This document shows, in pieces, positions 20,603-22,434 of a DNA stretch of 22,434 nt. The position numbers and the translations under genes are program-made. The notes under the pieces were generated by a model, which was not told the DNA's origin, ran no database searches, and saw only the letters and a list, made by a program, of their open reading frames with translations. Positions within the stretch are counted from its first letter, which is position 1. Every line of letters starts with the position of its first letter. Source of the stretch: Polaromonas sp. (lineage in GTDB: Bacteria; Pseudomonadota; Gammaproteobacteria; Burkholderiales; Burkholderiaceae_C); the NCBI GenBank assembly GCA_026786065.1, contig JAJAYS010000104.1, positions 1-22,434 of the forward strand. The letters are read 5' to 3'.

Positions 20603-22434
20603 TCAGGCCCTGGCCAGCACGGCCTGCAGCGCCTTTCCGGTGTGCGTGCCCAGCCGGACAACCTGCTCCGGCGGCGCCGACGCCACCACCTGCCCGCCCC
20701 CGTTGCCGCCGTCCGGGCCGAGGTCGATGACCCAGTCGGCCTCGGCGATCACGTCCAGGTCGTGCTCGATCACCACCACGCTGTGGCCGCCGCTGACCAG
20801 GCGCTGCAGCACATGAATCAGTTTTTCGACATCGGCCATGTGCAGGCCGACTGTCGGCTCGTCGAGCACATACAGCGTGTGCGGTGCCTTTTGTCCGCGC
20901 CGGGTGATGTCGTCACGCACCTTGCTTAGCTCGGTCACCAGCTTGATGCGCTGCGCCTCGCCGCCCGACAGCGTCGGCGACGGCTGGCCCAGCGTCAGGT
21001 AGCCAAGGCCGACGTCTTTCAGCAGTTGCAGCGGGTGCGAGATGGCGGTCATCGCGGCAAAAAATTCAACCGCTTCATCGACCTCCATCTTCAGCACCTC
21101 GCCGATGTTTTTGCCGCGCCAGGTCACCGCCTGCGTTTCTGGGTTGAAGCGGGCGCCGTGGCAGGTTTCGCACAGCACCTTTACATCGGGCAAAAAGCTC
21201 ATGCCGATGGTGCGCACGCCCGCACCTTCGCAGGTCGGGCAGCGGCCTTCGCCGGTGTTGAAGCTGAAGCGGCCCGCCGCATAGCCGCGTGCCCGTGCCT
21301 CCAGCGTGTCGGCGAACAATTTGCGGATGGTGTCCCAGAAGCCAATGTAGGTGGCCGGGCAGGAGCGCGGCGTTTTGCCGATAGGCGTCTGATCGACCTC
21401 AAGCACGCGGTCCACCACGCGGTAGCCGTTAATGCTTTCGCAGCCCGCCCACGCCGGATGTCGGCCTGCGTCGTCGGCGTCGCGCCCGGCTTTGGTCGAG
21501 CGCTGCATGACCGCTGCGTGGACATTGGTCAGCAGCACGTCGCGCGCCAGCGTGGATTTGCCGGAGCCCGAAACACCGGTGACCGCCACCAGCCGGTACA
21601 GCGGCACGGCGACTGTCACGTCTTTGAGGTTGTGCAGGTCCGCCTTGTTGACCTGAAGCCAGGACGTGAAGGGCCCGGCTGCCAGCGGAGTAGCGTTGTG
21701 CAGCGTGCTGGCGCTGGCGGCTGCGGCCTTCAGGGCGGCGGCTTTCAGCTTGGCCTGTTTTTGTTTGCTGATGGCTGGTGGGGCAGGGCCCTCACCCCCG
21801 CCCTTTCCCGCAAGCAGGAGAGAGAGTGAAGAAGACGACGACGCACCCGTCCGGCCCCCTCGCCCCTCCGGGGAGAGGGTAGGCCTGTCCTGAGCCTGGT
21901 CGAAAGGGGTGAGGGGCAGCCGCGTCTCGCGGCGAGCATGCAGCGGATGGATCAGCGGGTTGGCAAGATAGCGCCCGGTCAGCGACTCGGGCACCGCCGA
22001 CAACTGCGCCGCCGTCCCCTCTGCCACCAGTCGCCCGCCGCGCTTGCCGGCACCCGGGCCGATGTCGATGATGTTGTCGGCGCGGCGAATCGTGTCTTCG
22101 TCGTGCTCGACCACGACCAGCGTGTTGCCGCGCTCACTGAGCTTGCCGAGCGCGTCCAGCAAGATCTGGTTGTCGCGTGGATGCAGGCCGATCGTCGGCT
22201 CGTCCAGCACATAGCAAACGCCTTGCAGGTTGGAGCCGAGTTGCGCAGCCAGCCGGATGCGCTGCGCCTCGCCGCCGGAGAGCGTGGGTGCGCCACGGTC
22301 CAGCGTGAGGTAGCCCAGACCCACGTCTTCGAGAAATTCGAGCCGGCTCTTGATCTCGGGGATCAGGTCGCGGGCAATGCTGGCCTCGCGCCCTTGCAGT
22401 GCCAGCTTTTCGACCCAGGCGCGCACTTCCGTGA
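20603..22434 (-). CDS. uvrA: excinuclease ABC subunit A, C-terminal two thirds (cut by window edge)
   Basis: UvrA is the damage-sensing ATPase of nucleotide excision repair. The visible part starts inside ATPase I (signature LSGGEAQRIRLAAQLGS, Walker B CYVLDEPTIGLHP) and covers all of ATPase II: Walker A GVSGSGKST, the zinc finger CPTCEGAG...CETCHGARFN, signature LSGGEAQRIKLVTELSK and Walker B LYVLDEPTVGLH. Between the two ATPase halves, after LTGRYLANPLIHPLHARRET, there is an extra segment of about 90 residues, first a translated GC-rich repeat (21789-21915), then an Ala/Lys-rich run, before the usual LHNLKDVTV. The frame stays open, so the gene may be functional. The open frame continues past base 22434; the GTG at 22426 is an internal valine, not a start. 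Confidence 0.95.
   Translation of the reverse strand, partial: TEVRAWVEKLALQGREASIARDLIPEIKSRLEFLEDVGLGYLTLDRGAPTLSGGEAQRIRLAAQLGSNLQGVCYVLDEPTIGLHPRDNQILLDALGKLSERGNTLVVVEHDEDTIRRADNIIDIGPGAGKRGGRLVAEGTAAQLSAVPESLTGRYLANPLIHPLHARRETRLPLTPFDQAQDRPTLSPEGRGGRTGASSSSSLSLLLAGKGGGEGPAPPAISKQKQAKLKAAALKAAAASASTLHNATPLAAGPFTSWLQVNKADLHNLKDVTVAVPLYRLVAVTGVSGSGKSTLARDVLLTNVHAAVMQRSTKAGRDADDAGRHPAWAGCESINGYRVVDRVLEVDQTPIGKTPRSCPATYIGFWDTIRKLFADTLEARARGYAAGRFSFNTGEGRCPTCEGAGVRTIGMSFLPDVKVLCETCHGARFNPETQAVTWRGKNIGEVLKMEVDEAVEFFAAMTAISHPLQLLKDVGLGYLTLGQPSPTLSGGEAQRIKLVTELSKVRDDITRRGQKAPHTLYVLDEPTVGLHMADVEKLIHVLQRLVSGGHSVVVIEHDLDVIAEADWVIDLGPDGGNGGGQVVASAPPEQVVRLGTHTGKALQAVLARA
21789..21915. repeat. 127-bp GC-rich element with 10-bp inverted ends, inside uvrA
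   Basis: The element is bounded by perfect inverted 10-mers CCCTCACCCC (21789-21798) and GGGGTGAGGG (21906-21915). Inside are GGGGAGAGGGT and, on the minus strand, TTCGACCAGGCTCAGGAC, which correspond to the intergenic repeat words at 15419-15452 and 15502-15524. Read in the uvrA frame it yields PFDQAQDRPTLSPEGRGG, a serine run and AGKGGGEGPAPP, typical of translated intergenic repeats rather than a folded domain. Confidence 0.8.

Noticed and set aside
1..22434. CRISPR array, tRNA or rRNA genes, insertion sequence with transposase, prophage genes
   Set aside because: No regularly spaced repeats, no tRNA-like cloverleaf or rRNA sequence, and no transposase, integrase or phage structural protein was seen.

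Overview
The window is GC-rich chromosomal DNA from a betaproteobacterium, most likely a Comamonadaceae member of the Polaromonas/Rhodoferax type. The basis is the set of neighbours (a solitary Bug-type solute-binding protein, ahcY-tlyA-metF behind an SAH riboswitch, bd-type oxidase, RlpA lipoprotein), the codon use, and AT-rich ~40-bp palindromic repeats with a core like TAGCTA...ATAGC that I recall from this family. No database could be searched, so the genus is an inference.

Layout, left to right. (1) 1-393: the 5' end of rplM (L13, minus strand) with a strong sigma70-type promoter and, inside its leader, an intrinsic-terminator-like hairpin; rlmJ diverges to the right. (2) 394-2634: rlmJ, then a YdjM-type membrane hydrolase gene broken by an in-frame amber codon. 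(3) 2819-5426: cydAB, a bd-type quinol oxidase with a short CydA of the cyanide-insensitive (CioA) kind, followed by a C-terminal scrap that looks like an outer-membrane barrel protein. (4) 5890-12334: a compact four-gene photosensory operon on the minus strand: bphO (heme oxygenase), bphP (bacteriophytochrome histidine kinase), an Rcp1-like single-domain response regulator, and a REC-GAF-PAS-PAS-kinase-REC hybrid kinase. Every junction overlaps by 1 to 11 bases. (5) 12668-17190: rlpA, then metF, tlyA and ahcY (methyl cycle) behind an SAH riboswitch. (6) 17302-18430: a VapC/PIN toxin remnant and a HAD phosphatase. (7) 18471-22434: a secreted DUF4399 protein, a Bug solute-binding protein and the 3' two thirds of uvrA.

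How the parts work together: BphO would make biliverdin for BphP; BphP would sense red/far-red light and pass phosphate to the Rcp1-like regulator and possibly the downstream hybrid kinase, giving a phosphorelay with no DNA-binding output in the window. AhcY and MetF both serve the methionine/SAM cycle and are probably controlled by S-adenosylhomocysteine.

The most unusual structural signal is a dispersed ~40-bp repeat found between genes (three copies) and also inside reading frames (rlmJ, tlyA, HAD phosphatase), where it adds residues without breaking the frame. A second, GC-rich 127-bp element with 10-bp inverted ends sits in frame inside uvrA. This resembles protein-coding palindromic elements described in Rickettsia.
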